The notes under the pieces: generated by a model
Database searches by the model: none
The model's input: the letters and a program-made list of their open reading frames with translations, nothing else
Told to the model about the DNA's origin: nothing
Assembly: GCA_046047495.1 (NCBI GenBank)
Contig: JBJOHV010000097.1
Span: 62,001-126,000 of the forward strand
From: NORP240 sp046047495
GTDB lineage: Bacteria; Pseudomonadota; Gammaproteobacteria; Pseudomonadales; Pseudohongiellaceae
Direction of reading: 5' to 3'
Length of the DNA stretch: 64,000 bases
Program-made: the position numbers and the translations under genes
In this document: positions 1 to 9,054 of the stretch, piece after piece
Layout of the letters: every line of letters starts with the position of its first letter
Position numbering within the stretch: position 1 is the first letter of the stretch

Positions 1-214
1 AGACTTTGTAGAAAATCTTTCGAAGAATATCGTTTAAGCCGCTAAATTCTAAAATAATTCCGACCGATGACGGGGTCAATCTAGGGTAAGATTACCCGCC
101 GGAATTCAGGATTCGTGGGTCAGGTCACAGTTCATTGGGAACAAGCCGGGAAAAAATCTTTGCGCGTTGTAACCGGGCGGTTATTCCACAAAAAAGCCGG
201 GAAAGTCTGCCGTC
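1..214. other. Non-coding stretch at the window edge
   Basis: This AT-rich stretch precedes trmL. I see no open frame that resembles a protein family, no RNA gene and no clear hairpin. It probably holds the trmL promoter, but no convincing -35/-10 pair stands out. Confidence 0.4.
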
Positions 215-679
215 GTGATCAATATCGTGCTGTTCCAGCCTGAAATTCCCCCCAATACAGGGAATGTGATCCGTCTGGCAGCCAACACGGGTGCACGCCT
301 GCACCTTGTTGAGCCCCTGGGCTTTACCCTCGAAGATCGCAAATTGCGTCGTGCCGGACTGGATTATCACGAGTACAGCGACGTGATAGTCCATCGGAAC
401 TGGGCGGCTCTGCTGGAAATGGTGGGCAGCGCCCGCATCTTCGGGTTCAGCACCAAGGCAGTCCGGCCCTACAGTGATGTGACCTACGGATTGGATGATT
501 ACCTGCTGTTCGGCCCGGAAACCCGTGGTTTACCGTCGGATATCCGGGCCCAGCTGCCAGCGGATCGGCTGCTGCGCATCCCCATGCTGCCTGCCAGCCG
601 CAGCCTTAATCTGTCCAATGCGGTAGCCCTCGTGGTGTACGAGGCCTGGCGTCAGCACGGGTTTGTTGCCGGTACCTGA
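215..679 (+). CDS. trmL: tRNA (cytidine(34)-2'-O)-methyltransferase TrmL
   Basis: A SPOUT-class methyltransferase of 154 residues, the usual TrmL/YibK length. The family methylates the 2'-OH of the wobble nucleotide of tRNA-Leu isoacceptors using S-adenosylmethionine. Visible motifs are the N-terminal PNTGN block (residues 13-17), the FGPETRGLP motif near 99-107 and the MLPASRSLNLSNAVA block near 124-138, which together form the SAM-binding trefoil knot. The start is GTG at 215, because the family begins exactly at the INIVLFQPEIPPN strand; no strong ribosome binding site is seen. It converges on secB with 8 bases between stops, an arrangement seen near secB in related bacteria. Confidence 0.93.
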   Translation: MINIVLFQPEIPPNTGNVIRLAANTGARLHLVEPLGFTLEDRKLRRAGLDYHEYSDVIVHRNWAALLEMVGSARIFGFSTKAVRPYSDVTYGLDDYLLFGPETRGLPSDIRAQLPADRLLRIPMLPASRSLNLSNAVALVVYEAWRQHGFVAGT

Positions 680-687
680 GCTTTGAA

Positions 688-1215
688 TCAGGAGGCGGCA
701 GGCGCCTCGCTGCCATTGCCGGCGGCAACCTGGGCCGCCTGCTGCTGCTTGCGCTGCTGGTACAGGGCGTCAAAATTGACCGGCGCCAGCATCAGCGGAG
801 GGAAGCTGCCCTTGATGACCAGCGCATCGATGGACTCACGGGCGTAGGGGAAAATGATATTGGGGCACACGGTGGACAACACCTGCTCCAGCTGCTGGTC
901 ATCCAGCCCCCGGCATACGAAAAGGCCGGCCTGTTGAACTTCCACCAGAAAGGCTGTGCTGTCGTCCTGCTTGGCTTCAACAGTCAGTACCAGCACCACC
1001 TCATAGACTTCGTCCTGGACTTGGGCGCTGCGGCTCTTGATGTCGAACGTGATGCGTGGCGTCCACTTGCCCTGGAAGGTGGCGGGGCTGCCGGGGGACT
1101 CGAAGGACGCATCCTTGAGATACAGGCGTTGCAGGGCAAAATTGGGGCCCTGGTTGCTCTGTTCAGGATTCTGGGCACTATTGCCCGCCGCTTGGGTCTT
1201 GTCATTCTCTGCCAT
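688..1215 (-). CDS. secB: Protein-export chaperone SecB
   Basis: SecB is a cytoplasmic tetrameric chaperone that keeps precursor proteins unfolded and hands them to SecA. The 175-residue product has the full SecB core from about residue 25 to 155, including FALQRLYLKD near the start, the YEVVLVLTVEA strand, and the conserved PNIIFPYARE and GSFPPLMLAPVNF segments. The first 24 residues and the Ala/Gln-rich last 20 are low-complexity tails. It lies 13 bases downstream of a rhodanese-like gene and is probably cotranscribed with it. In many relatives a glutaredoxin gene (grxC) sits between these two; here it is absent. Confidence 0.96.
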   Translation of the reverse strand: MAENDKTQAAGNSAQNPEQSNQGPNFALQRLYLKDASFESPGSPATFQGKWTPRITFDIKSRSAQVQDEVYEVVLVLTVEAKQDDSTAFLVEVQQAGLFVCRGLDDQQLEQVLSTVCPNIIFPYARESIDALVIKGSFPPLMLAPVNFDALYQQRKQQQAAQVAAGNGSEAPAAS

Positions 1216-1228
1216 GGTCGTTCCTGTG

Positions 1229-1645
1229 TTATTTCTGAATCAATGGAAGGGATTGGGCTTTCCACTCGGTCAAGCCACCCGCCAGTCTTACCGCCTGCGT
1301 ATAACCCGCCTTGTGCAACAGGCTGCAGGCCTCCGATGCGTGTTGCCCCAACTTGTCCACCACCACCAGTGGCTTGGCCCGGTACTTCTCCAGCTCGGCA
1401 ATCCGCTGGTTCAGCTTGGTCAGCGGAATATTGATGGAATCCACGATATGTCCGCTGTCAAATTCCTTCTTCTCCCGGACATCCAGCACCACCGCATCCG
1501 AACGATTGATCAGCATGACTGCCTGCTGGGGCCCGACGGCCTTTGCCGCGGTAGCCCGGTGCTGGGCAAGGATGGCAATCATCAATACCAGCCAGGCACC
1601 GGACAGCATCCAGTGATTGACTACGAACTCCAGGAATTGCGCCAT
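1229..1645 (-). CDS. Membrane-anchored rhodanese-like protein (YibN type)
   Basis: A 138-residue protein with one N-terminal membrane segment (about residues 8-28) followed by a rhodanese fold (about 38-135) with the VVLDVREKKEFDSGHI core. The position normally holding the catalytic cysteine reads VVVDKLGQ, with Asp at about 97, so sulfurtransferase activity is not expected from the sequence. E. coli YibN, found in the same place beside secB, also lacks this cysteine as I recall it, so this is a family trait rather than local damage. The gene is first in a likely two-gene operon with secB and is divergent from gpmI. The physiological role is unknown to me. Confidence 0.85.
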   Translation of the reverse strand: MAQFLEFVVNHWMLSGAWLVLMIAILAQHRATAAKAVGPQQAVMLINRSDAVVLDVREKKEFDSGHIVDSINIPLTKLNQRIAELEKYRAKPLVVVDKLGQHASEACSLLHKAGYTQAVRLAGGLTEWKAQSLPLIQK

Positions 1646-1684
1646 GGTGCAAGGATCCGGTGAACCGGTCGTGCTGTTAAAAAC

Positions 1685-1709
1685 CAGTGCCGTTTAGAAC
1701 AGTGCCGTT
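1685..1709 (+). repeat. Short direct repeat in the rhodanese/gpmI intergenic region
   Basis: CAGTGCCGTT occurs at 1685-1694 and again at 1700-1709, a 15-base period, in the divergent intergenic region. It could be a tandem operator half-site or a chance duplication; no matching regulator is apparent. Confidence 0.35.
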
Positions 1710-1833
1710 AAAAAAGGGGAGCAGTATACACGGCTGCCGGCGGCTAAAGAAGTTCCCCGGTGGACTTATTCGAGTCAACCCGAGGATAATTGTGGTTCGC
1801 TTAAATCCTCCCCATTGCAGGACTCCCATCATC

Positions 1834-3411
1834 ATGAGCAACGCCAAGAAACAGACCTCCCTGTTGTTGATACTGGATGGCTGGGGCTACCGGGAAGCCA
1901 CTGCCCACAACGCCATTGCTGCTGCCCAGACACCGGTGTGGGATCGACTCTGGTCGAGCGCAGCCCATACCCTGGTCCGCACCTCCGGACTGGCGGTTGG
2001 ACTGCCGGAAGGACAGATGGGCAATTCGGAAGTCGGACACATGAATCTGGGTGCCGGGCGTGTGGTGTATCAAAGCCTTACCCGCATCGACAAGGCCATC
2101 GCCGACGGTGAATTTGCCGACAACCCGGTCTTGAACGAGGCGGTCGAGCAGGCGGTCCGCAATGACAGGGACGTGCACATCCTGGGACTCCTGTCACCGG
2201 GCGGCATCCACAGCCACGAAGACCAGATTCTGGCCATGATCGATCTGGCGGGCCGCCGGGGCGCACGCTCGATATTCCTGCATGCCTTTCTGGACGGCCG
2301 CGATACCCCACCGCGGTCTGCGCTGCCTTCCCTGCTGCGGGCGCAAAAGGCGCTGCAGGCCACCGGCCGGGGCCGCATTGCCAGTCTTTGCGGACGCTTC
2401 TTCGCCATGGATCGCGACAATCGCTGGGATCGCACGGCAGCAGCCTATCACCTGCTGTGTGAAGCCGCGGCGGAGTTCAACTACGAGTCGGTGGAGGCGG
2501 CGCTGGAAGCCGCCTATCAGCGCGGTGAGGATGATGAGTTCGTGCAACCTACCCTCATCGCAGCGCCCGGGTCAGTCGCCGCGAGAATCCAGGACGGTGA
2601 CAGCATCATCTACATGAATTTCCGCGCCGACCGGGCCAGGCAGTTATCCCGCGCCCTGGTGCAATCCGACTTCAAGGAATTCGAGCGGCGGGTGGTCCCC
2701 CGGCCGGGTGCGTTTGTCACCTTGACCGAGTATGCCGGCGACCTTGGTGTACCCTTCGCGTTCGCTCCCCAGTCACTGCACAACACGCTGGGGGAATATC
2801 TGGCGAACCTCGGCAAGACCCAGCTGCGCATCGCCGAGACTGAAAAGTACGCACATGTCACTTTTTTCTTCAACGGTGGCCGGGAACAGCCCTTCCCCCA
2901 CGAAGAGAGGATCCTGGTGGCATCACCGGATGTGAAGACCTACGACATGCAGCCGGAAATGTCGGCGTTCGAGGTGACGGAGAAGCTGGTGACAGCGATA
3001 CGCTCGGGCCGTTTCGATGCCATCATCTGCAATTACGCCAATGGCGACATGGTGGGCCATACCGGCAATTTCGCCGCCGCAATCAAGGCCGTGGAAGTCC
3101 TGGACGTGTGCCTGGGAAGGATCGTTGCGGCCATCGAGGAAACCCGGGGCGAACTGCTGATCACTGCCGATCATGGCAATGTGGAGCAGATGGTGGATGA
3201 ATCCACCGGACAACCCATGACCTCCCACACGGATGGTCCGGTGCCGCTGGTTTATGTGGGCCAAACCGGCATGCGGTTCAATGGAGAAGGCAGCCTGTGT
3301 GACATCGCACCCACCTTGCTGTCTCTCATGGGCTTGCCGGTGCCCCGGGAGATGACCGGGCGGGCACTGCTGGTCCCTGAGGCGGGTCACCAACGGCAGG
3401 CACCACTCTGA
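1834..3411 (+). CDS. gpmI: 2,3-bisphosphoglycerate-independent phosphoglycerate mutase
   Basis: GpmI interconverts 3- and 2-phosphoglycerate in glycolysis and gluconeogenesis through a phosphoserine intermediate and two manganese ions. The product from the ATG at 1834 is 525 residues, close to the family norm. Asp15 in LILDGWGYRE and Ser65 in MGNSEVGHMN are the expected metal ligand and phosphorylated serine, and the C-terminal LLITADHGN motif supplies further metal ligands. The frame is open upstream to 1687, but that extension does not resemble the family; a GCAGGA ribosome binding site precedes 1834. It heads gpmI-envC-ctpA, a neighbourhood conserved in gammaproteobacteria. Confidence 0.96.
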   Translation: MSNAKKQTSLLLILDGWGYREATAHNAIAAAQTPVWDRLWSSAAHTLVRTSGLAVGLPEGQMGNSEVGHMNLGAGRVVYQSLTRIDKAIADGEFADNPVLNEAVEQAVRNDRDVHILGLLSPGGIHSHEDQILAMIDLAGRRGARSIFLHAFLDGRDTPPRSALPSLLRAQKALQATGRGRIASLCGRFFAMDRDNRWDRTAAAYHLLCEAAAEFNYESVEAALEAAYQRGEDDEFVQPTLIAAPGSVAARIQDGDSIIYMNFRADRARQLSRALVQSDFKEFERRVVPRPGAFVTLTEYAGDLGVPFAFAPQSLHNTLGEYLANLGKTQLRIAETEKYAHVTFFFNGGREQPFPHEERILVASPDVKTYDMQPEMSAFEVTEKLVTAIRSGRFDAIICNYANGDMVGHTGNFAAAIKAVEVLDVCLGRIVAAIEETRGELLITADHGNVEQMVDESTGQPMTSHTDGPVPLVYVGQTGMRFNGEGSLCDIAPTLLSLMGLPVPREMTGRALLVPEAGHQRQAPL

Positions 3412-3428
3412 CCATCGGCAACCGCAAC

Positions 3429-4640
3429 ATGTCCCGGACGACCAGGGGATACTCAACAATCCGGCGATCTGCCCAGCGGCTGGTCATGTTGCTGTGGGTT
3501 AGCCTGCCCCTCGCGCCGGCGGCAGATGCGGCGGAGGATGCGGCAATAGATGCGGCAAAAGATGCGGCCGGAGTTCAGGCTGAACTGGCCGCCGTGGGAC
3601 AGGCAATCGAATCGATCAGAGCCTGGATGGAGACAGCCGGTGCGCAGCGATCAGAGGCGGAGCTGCGCCTGCGGGAAGCGGAACTGGCAGTGGCGGAAAT
3701 GCGGACAGCCGTGGCTGAGATTCGCTCCGCCATCACCGGGATAACACTCAATCTTGGGTCACTTGAAGAGTCCATAAGCGTCCTCGAAGGCCAGCGCGAC
3801 TCTCAGCAGACTCTGGTCGCCAGTGCCCTGTACAGCGCCTACGTCGACGGTCCGCAGAGTCAGTTCAAAGTGCTGCTGAACCAGCAAGACCCTTCCCTGG
3901 CTCCCCGCATGCTCGTCTATCACCAGAGATTCAACGCTGTCCGCCTGGAACAGATTCGTACGTTTCAGCAAACCCTGCAGAGCCTGTCATCAGGAAGGCA
4001 GCAATTGCAGGCCGAACAGCAGCGCCTGAACGACCGCCAGGAGGAACTGGCGGCACGCCAGTCCGAACTCGAAACCAGCCTGGCAGCCCGGCAGTCGGCC
4101 CTGACCGAACTGTCGGCTGCCATGGCTGCCCGCGGGCAGGAGCTGGAGGCCCTGCTCTCAGACCGCCAGGAGCTGGAGGCGCTCCTGGAGCGAATCGAAG
4201 AGGCCGTGGAGCAGATACCGGCGATACCGGATCTGCCCTTTGTCCAACGGCGGGGTCAGTTGCCCTGGCCGGCCCAGGGCCGGTTCATCAGCGAGTTCGG
4301 TTCACCTTTCGGCGATGGCAGCCTGCGCCGGCAGGGGATCATCATCGCGGGGTCACCAGGAACACCTGTGCGCGCCGTGCATGGGGGTCGCGTGGTGTTT
4401 GCCGACTGGCTGCGGGGTTATGGCCTGCTGACGATCCTCGATCATGGCGATGGCTACATGAGCCTGTATGGCTACAACCAGACACTGACCACAGAGCCGG
4501 GAGCCTGGGTCGAAAGCGGCGATATCGTGGCTGAATCCGGCGCCAGTGGCAGCCAGGACACCGCCGGTATCTATTTTGAAATCCGCCATAACGGCCGTCC
4601 CGAAAATCCCCTGGACTGGTGTATTTCCCTCTCCCCGTGA
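3429..4640 (+). CDS. envC: EnvC-like murein hydrolase activator (degenerate M23/LytM)
   Basis: A 403-residue secreted protein: a signal peptide (about residues 1-35), a long coiled coil (about 45-255) rich in Glu, Gln and Arg, and a C-terminal LytM/M23 domain (about 280-400). The LytM domain keeps the fold signatures (GRFISEFGSPFG, DWLRGYGLLTILDHGDGYMS, IYFEIRHNG), but the first zinc-ligand motif, normally HxGxD, reads QGIII. It is therefore probably an inactive peptidase that activates cell-separation amidases at the septum, as EnvC does in E. coli. It lies between gpmI and ctpA, which is conserved context. The start is ATG 3429; an in-frame ATG at 3486 is a less likely alternative. Confidence 0.88.
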   Translation: MSRTTRGYSTIRRSAQRLVMLLWVSLPLAPAADAAEDAAIDAAKDAAGVQAELAAVGQAIESIRAWMETAGAQRSEAELRLREAELAVAEMRTAVAEIRSAITGITLNLGSLEESISVLEGQRDSQQTLVASALYSAYVDGPQSQFKVLLNQQDPSLAPRMLVYHQRFNAVRLEQIRTFQQTLQSLSSGRQQLQAEQQRLNDRQEELAARQSELETSLAARQSALTELSAAMAARGQELEALLSDRQELEALLERIEEAVEQIPAIPDLPFVQRRGQLPWPAQGRFISEFGSPFGDGSLRRQGIIIAGSPGTPVRAVHGGRVVFADWLRGYGLLTILDHGDGYMSLYGYNQTLTTEPGAWVESGDIVAESGASGSQDTAGIYFEIRHNGRPENPLDWCISLSP

Positions 4641-4719
4641 ACCAGTCCCGACCAGGTAGCGGTCTTGTCCGGGACCGGACAAAGGTCTATAAAGGCACTC
4701 ACCTCTTGCACACTGATCA

Positions 4720-6063
4720 ATGGAATCCAACATGCTGACACTTCGCGCAACCTGTCGCAGCGCCCTGGCATTGCCCCTGCTGGCGGCTATTCTGGTCCTT
4801 CAATTGCCCGCTGAGGTCAGTGCCCAGGAAGGCGGCCAGGCTGCTGTGAAGCCGCTGCCTCTTGATGAGGTGCGCATGTTCACCGAGGCCCTGGAACGAA
4901 TCCGGTCTTCCTATGTGGAACCGATCGATGATCGCACGCTGCTGGAATTTGCCATTCGCGGCATGCTGGCGGGACTGGACCCCCATTCCGCTTACCTGGC
5001 AGGCAGCGACTACGAAGACCTGCAGGAAACCACCACCGGTGAATTCGGCGGATTGGGAATTGAGGTGGGCCAGGAAAACGGCTATATCCGGGTGATCAGC
5101 CCGATCGATGACACGCCCGCCCAGCGGGCCGGCATCCAGGCCGGTGACCTGATCATCCAGATCGACGGTCAACCCCTGCAGGAAATCCTCCCGGAAGAGG
5201 CTGCCCAGATGATGCGCGGCGCGCCCGGCACCGACGTCACCATCACCATCGTGCGCGAGGGACAGGCGGCACCCTTTGATCTCACCATCACCCGGGAAGT
5301 GATCGCAGTGACCAGCGTGCGCCAGCGCACCCTGGAGCCCGGTTACGGTTATATCCGCATTTCCCAGTTCCGCCTCAATACCGGCGAGGAACTGCTGCGG
5401 GCCATAGAATCCCTGCATAGCGCCAATCCCGAGCTCAAGGGCATGATCCTGGATTTGCGCAACAACCCGGGGGGCGTGCTGCAGGCCGCGGTGGCCGTGG
5501 TGGATGCTTTCATCGAGGAAGGTCTGATCGTCTACACCAAAGGCCGGCTGACGGAAGCGGATCTGCAATTCGAGGCCACCCGCAGCAATCCCGGCGGCGA
5601 AACCCCCCTGGTGGTGCTGATCAACGAGGGCTCCGCGTCAGCCTCCGAGATCGTCGCTGGCGCGCTGCAGGATCATGGCCGCGCCATCATCATGGGCAGC
5701 AATAGTTTCGGCAAGGGATCGGTGCAGACGGTTTTGCCCCTAAGTGCCAACAAGGCCATCAAGCTCACGACGTCTCTGTACTTCACTCCCAGCGGCCGAT
5801 CCATACAGGCCCAGGGCATCGTGCCGGACATCCAGGTGGAGGAAGCCCTGGTTACCCGCATCGACCGCGGTTCGGCCATCTACAGTGAGGCGGATCTGCA
5901 GGGGCATCTGGAAAACGCCGGATCCACCGATGAGCCGGACAGTCAGGCACCCCAGCCGGTGGTGACCGCCGAACAGGTGATACTCAGTGATTATCCGCTC
6001 AATGAGGCCTTGAACCTGTTGAAGGGTATCGATCGCTTCCTGCCCAAAGTCCGGCAGTTATGA
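4720..6063 (+). CDS. ctpA: C-terminal processing peptidase, S41 family
   Basis: A periplasmic serine protease of the Prc/CtpA family. The order is signal peptide (about 1-35), an N-terminal helical part, a PDZ domain (about 105-195) and an S41 catalytic core with NEGSASASE (nucleophile probably Ser307) and FGKG (Lys332). The Ser-Lys spacing of 25 residues matches the catalytic dyad of Prc. At 447 residues it is the short CtpA type, not the long Prc type. Members trim periplasmic or cell-wall-associated proteins, in some species murein hydrolases, which would fit its place after envC. A second ATG at 4732 is also possible. In many relatives a divergent polysaccharide deacetylase follows; here hisF converges 7 bases away. 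Confidence 0.93.
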   Translation: MESNMLTLRATCRSALALPLLAAILVLQLPAEVSAQEGGQAAVKPLPLDEVRMFTEALERIRSSYVEPIDDRTLLEFAIRGMLAGLDPHSAYLAGSDYEDLQETTTGEFGGLGIEVGQENGYIRVISPIDDTPAQRAGIQAGDLIIQIDGQPLQEILPEEAAQMMRGAPGTDVTITIVREGQAAPFDLTITREVIAVTSVRQRTLEPGYGYIRISQFRLNTGEELLRAIESLHSANPELKGMILDLRNNPGGVLQAAVAVVDAFIEEGLIVYTKGRLTEADLQFEATRSNPGGETPLVVLINEGSASASEIVAGALQDHGRAIIMGSNSFGKGSVQTVLPLSANKAIKLTTSLYFTPSGRSIQAQGIVPDIQVEEALVTRIDRGSAIYSEADLQGHLENAGSTDEPDSQAPQPVVTAEQVILSDYPLNEALNLLKGIDRFLPKVRQL

Positions 6064-6070
6064 CCGGCGC

Positions 6071-6844
6071 CTAAAGCCGCATGGTGATGCCGTGGTCGGC
6101 CATGTACTGCTTGGCTTGCGGGATCGAGAATTCGCCGAAGTGAAAAATACTGGCGGCCAGCACCGCGTCCGCTCCTCCCAGCTGCACACCGTCCACCAGA
6201 TGCTGCAGGGTGCCCACACCGCCGGAGGCGATGACCGGCACACCGACCGCGTCGCTGATGGCCTTGTTGAGGCCCAGATCGAAGCCGCTGCGGGTGCCAT
6301 CCCTGTCCATGCTGGTCAGCAGAATCTCACCCGCCCCGTAGGACACCATGCGTTGGGCCCATTGCACAGCATCCAGACCGGTGGGTTGACGACCGCCGTG
6401 TGTGAAAATCTCCCAGCGGGGCGGTTCACCCGGCTTGCTCACCTGCTTGGCGTCCAGCGCCACCACGATACACTGGGAACCGAAGCGTTCCGCTGCCCGT
6501 CTGACGAATTCCGGATCCTTGACGGCTGCCGTATTGATGGACACCTTGTCTGCTCCTGCATTGAGCATGGTCCGGATGTCGTCAAGTGTGCGAATGCCTC
6601 CCCCTACGGTAAGTGGTATGAATACCTGTCCGGCGATGGCCTCCACTGTCTGCACCGTGGTCTCACGGCCCTCTGAGCTCGCGGTGATGTCCAAAAAGGT
6701 GATTTCGTCCGCACCGGCTTCACTGTAGCGCCGCGAGATTTCCACCGGATCGCCGGCATCGCGAATATCCACGAACCTCACACCTTTGACGACCCGGCCT
6801 TTGTCACAATCGAGGCAGGGAATGATGCGCTTTGCCAGTGTCAT
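6071..6844 (-). CDS. hisF: Imidazole glycerol phosphate synthase, cyclase subunit
   Basis: HisF is the (beta/alpha)8 barrel that combines PRFAR with ammonia supplied by HisH to give IGP and AICAR. The product is 257 residues, the usual size. Asp12 in IIPCLDCDKGRVVKG and the Asp of LLTSMDRDGT are the two catalytic aspartates, and the two phosphate-binding half-barrels are visible (VGGGIRT; ASGGVGT). The start ATG at 6844 was chosen from the family N-terminus; it is one base past the hisA stop, so translation is probably coupled. It is last in a minus-strand hisB-hisH-hisA-hisF operon. Confidence 0.97.
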   Translation of the reverse strand: MTLAKRIIPCLDCDKGRVVKGVRFVDIRDAGDPVEISRRYSEAGADEITFLDITASSEGRETTVQTVEAIAGQVFIPLTVGGGIRTLDDIRTMLNAGADKVSINTAAVKDPEFVRRAAERFGSQCIVVALDAKQVSKPGEPPRWEIFTHGGRQPTGLDAVQWAQRMVSYGAGEILLTSMDRDGTRSGFDLGLNKAISDAVGVPVIASGGVGTLQHLVDGVQLGGADAVLAASIFHFGEFSIPQAKQYMADHGITMRL

Positions 6845-6845
6845 G

Positions 6846-7586
6846 TCAGCTGTCCAATAGCAACTGGGCCTGGCGCAGGTCCAGCTTGCCTTCGTAAATG
6901 GCGCGCCCGGTGATGGCGCCGGAGATGCCCGCACCCGTGGTCGTGGCACACACGGCCTTGAGGGCCCGGATGTCGTCCAGACTGCTCACCCCGCCCGAGG
7001 CAATCACCGGGATGCTGGACCGTTCCGCAAGATGCACCGTGGCGGCAAGGTTGACCCCCTGCATCATGCCGTCCCGATCGATATCGGTGTAGATGATGGC
7101 GCTGACCCCCGCCTCGGCAAATTTCTCCGCCATCGTCACGGCTGTCAGGCTCGAGGTGGCTGCCCAGCCCTCGGTAGCCACCAGGCCGTTCCTTGCATCC
7201 AGACCCACCATGACGTGACCCGGAAACGCCGCACAGGCCTGGAACACAAACTCCGGATCCCGCACCGCCTGGGTGCCGATGATGACGAATTGCACTCCGG
7301 TTTGCAGGTACCGCTCGAGGGTACTGATATCACGGACACCACCGCCGATCTGCAGCGGCAGATCGGGATAGGTGGCGGCAATACGCCGGACGATGTCGCC
7401 ATTGACAGGCTTGCCCGCGAACGCCCCGTCCAGATCCACCAGGTGCAGGCGGCGGGCACCCTGTTCCTGCCAGTGCCCCGCCATGCTCACCGGGTCGTCC
7501 GAGAATACCGTGCTGTCCTCCATGCGGCCCTGCCGCAGGCGGACACATTTGCCTTCCTTCAGATCGATGGCTGGAATGACGATCAC
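6846..7586 (-). CDS. hisA: Phosphoribosylformimino-5-aminoimidazole carboxamide ribotide isomerase
   Basis: HisA opens the ribose of ProFAR to give PRFAR, the fourth step of histidine synthesis. The 246-residue product has Asp8 (IPAIDLKEGKCVRL) and the second aspartate in IYTDIDRDGMM, with GGGVRD and ASGGVSS phosphate-binding loops. A GTG start at 7586 gives exactly the family N-terminus; the frame is open far upstream but that part is antisense to hisH-like sequence and not coding. The start overlaps the hisH stop by four bases, so the two are probably translationally coupled. Confidence 0.96.
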   Translation of the reverse strand: MIVIPAIDLKEGKCVRLRQGRMEDSTVFSDDPVSMAGHWQEQGARRLHLVDLDGAFAGKPVNGDIVRRIAATYPDLPLQIGGGVRDISTLERYLQTGVQFVIIGTQAVRDPEFVFQACAAFPGHVMVGLDARNGLVATEGWAATSSLTAVTMAEKFAEAGVSAIIYTDIDRDGMMQGVNLAATVHLAERSSIPVIASGGVSSLDDIRALKAVCATTTGAGISGAITGRAIYEGKLDLRQAQLLLDS

Positions 7587-8239
7587 TGCCCGCCCTCCCA
7601 GCGCAGGAAGTTGCGCAACAGGGTCAGGCCCGCCGTCTGGCTTTTTTCCGGATGAAACTGCACGGCAAAAATATTGCCTTTGGCCAGAGCCGAGCAAAAG
7701 TCCACGCCGTAATTGGTGACCCCCGCCACCGGCTCTCCGGTCGCAGGCGCTACATAATAGCTGTGCACGAAATAGAAACGGCTGAGATCTTCGATATCCT
7801 CCCACAACGGGTGGGGAATCACCTGACTCACCGTGTTCCAGCCCATGTGGGGTACTTTCAGTCGCTGACCCGAAGCATCTGTCAGCCTCGCGCCAAAGAA
7901 CTTGACCTGACCCCTCACCAGGCCCAGACAATCCACCCCCTGGTTCTCCTCACTGTACTCCATCAGCGCCTGGAAACCGACACAGATGGCGAGCACGGGC
8001 CGCGTCCGGGCAAAGTCGGCAACCATGGCGCCGATTTGGAGACGATTGATCTCGGCCATGCAGTCGCGTATCGCCCCCACACCGGGAAAGATCACCCGGT
8101 CTGCCGCCCCGATGATCTGCGGATCTGACGTCACATGGACCCGCACGGCATCACCCATTTCACGGGCGACATGTTCGACTGCCTTGGCAACGGAATGCAG
8201 ATTGCCCATGCCGTAGTCGATGACCGCGAGGTTTTTCAT
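7583..8239 (-). CDS. hisH: Imidazole glycerol phosphate synthase, glutamine amidotransferase subunit
   Basis: HisH is the class I glutaminase that feeds ammonia to HisF. In 218 residues it has the FPGVGAI oxyanion strand, the nucleophile Cys86 in AICVGFQAL and the catalytic His/Glu pair in QFHPEKSQ near the C-terminus. The residue two after the nucleophile glycine is Phe-Gln rather than the commoner Met-Gln, a small variation. It is second in the his operon, with a 4-base overlap to hisA and a 35-base gap after hisB. Confidence 0.96.
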   Translation of the reverse strand: MKNLAVIDYGMGNLHSVAKAVEHVAREMGDAVRVHVTSDPQIIGAADRVIFPGVGAIRDCMAEINRLQIGAMVADFARTRPVLAICVGFQALMEYSEENQGVDCLGLVRGQVKFFGARLTDASGQRLKVPHMGWNTVSQVIPHPLWEDIEDLSRFYFVHSYYVAPATGEPVAGVTNYGVDFCSALAKGNIFAVQFHPEKSQTAGLTLLRNFLRWEGGQ

Positions 8240-8274
8240 GACAGAGTCAACCGGTAACTGATGACAAACGACAA

Positions 8275-8865
8275 CTACAGAGAGCCCTTCGTGGAGGGAA
8301 TGACGTGGCTGGCGCGGGGATCCACTTCCACCGCCATGCGCAGTGCCCGGCCGAAAGCCTTGAATACGGTTTCGATCTGGTGGTGGGCATTCTTGCCCCG
8401 CAGATTGTCGACGTGCAGGGTCACCAGGGCGTGATTGACGAAACCCTGGAAGAACTCGTGAAAGAGATCCACATCGAAGCTGCCCACAACCCCTCTGGCA
8501 AAAGGTATGTGGTATTCCAGTCCGGGTCTTCCCGAAAAGTCGATTACTACCCGTGACAGCGCTTCGTCCAGGGGCACATAGGCGTGTCCGTAGCGACGAA
8601 TGCCGGTTCGATCGAGCGCCTTGTTGACCGCCTGGCCCAGAGTGATGCCCAGGTCCTCCACGGTGTGATGGGCATCGATCTCCAGATCGCCCTCGGCAAC
8701 GATGTCCATATCGATCAACCCATGGCGGGCAATCTGATCCAGCATGTGATCCAGAAACGGCAGACCGGTCCTGCAGGTCAGCTTGCCGCTGCCGTCCAGA
8801 TTGACGGTGACCCGGATTCGGGTCTCCTTGGTATTACGCTCTACGGTGGCTTGTCGGTCGGCCAT
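8275..8865 (-). CDS. hisB: Imidazoleglycerol-phosphate dehydratase (monofunctional)
   Basis: HisB dehydrates IGP to imidazole acetol phosphate using manganese bound by histidines. The 196-residue product has the histidine-rich motifs FLDHMLDQIARHG, DAHHTVEDLGI and KNAHHQIETVFKA, and lacks the N-terminal phosphatase domain of the E. coli bifunctional enzyme. The start at 8865 (ADRQATVERNTKET) fits the family; the open frame reaches 8991, but that segment carries the promoter. It is first in the his operon and divergent from asmA. Confidence 0.96.
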   Translation of the reverse strand: MADRQATVERNTKETRIRVTVNLDGSGKLTCRTGLPFLDHMLDQIARHGLIDMDIVAEGDLEIDAHHTVEDLGITLGQAVNKALDRTGIRRYGHAYVPLDEALSRVVIDFSGRPGLEYHIPFARGVVGSFDVDLFHEFFQGFVNHALVTLHVDNLRGKNAHHQIETVFKAFGRALRMAVEVDPRASHVIPSTKGSL

Positions 8866-8938
8866 GGCGGTTTCTCTGCTCGCGGCATCTGCCGGGCGCC
8901 CGGGGGCTGGGGGCCCGGAGAATGGTGGAAAGCTGCGC

Positions 8939-8944
8939 ATTATA
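8939..8944 (-). promoter_or_regulatory. Candidate -10 box for the his operon
   Basis: A perfect TATAAT reads on the minus strand, 74 bases before the hisB start. The -35 region is poor. The leader between it and hisB is very GC-rich with G and C runs (about 8891-8920) that can form a strong hairpin. No His-codon-rich leader peptide was seen. Confidence 0.45.
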
Positions 8945-9054
8945 AAGGTCCGCGGCAGGCAATGAAAGCTGGCCGGCCCCTTGCCGTGCATGGGCTACCG
9001 GACTTGGTTACACTAGGCATCCTTTCAATCCGGACGAAACGGTTGCGCTGGGCC

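Noticed and set aside
1687..1833. N-terminal extension of gpmI
   Set aside because: It does not match the family, and a ribosome binding site precedes the ATG at 1834.
3429..4640. Active M23 peptidase
   Set aside because: The first zinc-ligand motif is replaced by QGIII, matching the inactive EnvC type.
8866..8940. Histidine-rich leader peptide (attenuator) before hisB
   Set aside because: No run of His codons was found; only a GC-rich leader with hairpin potential.
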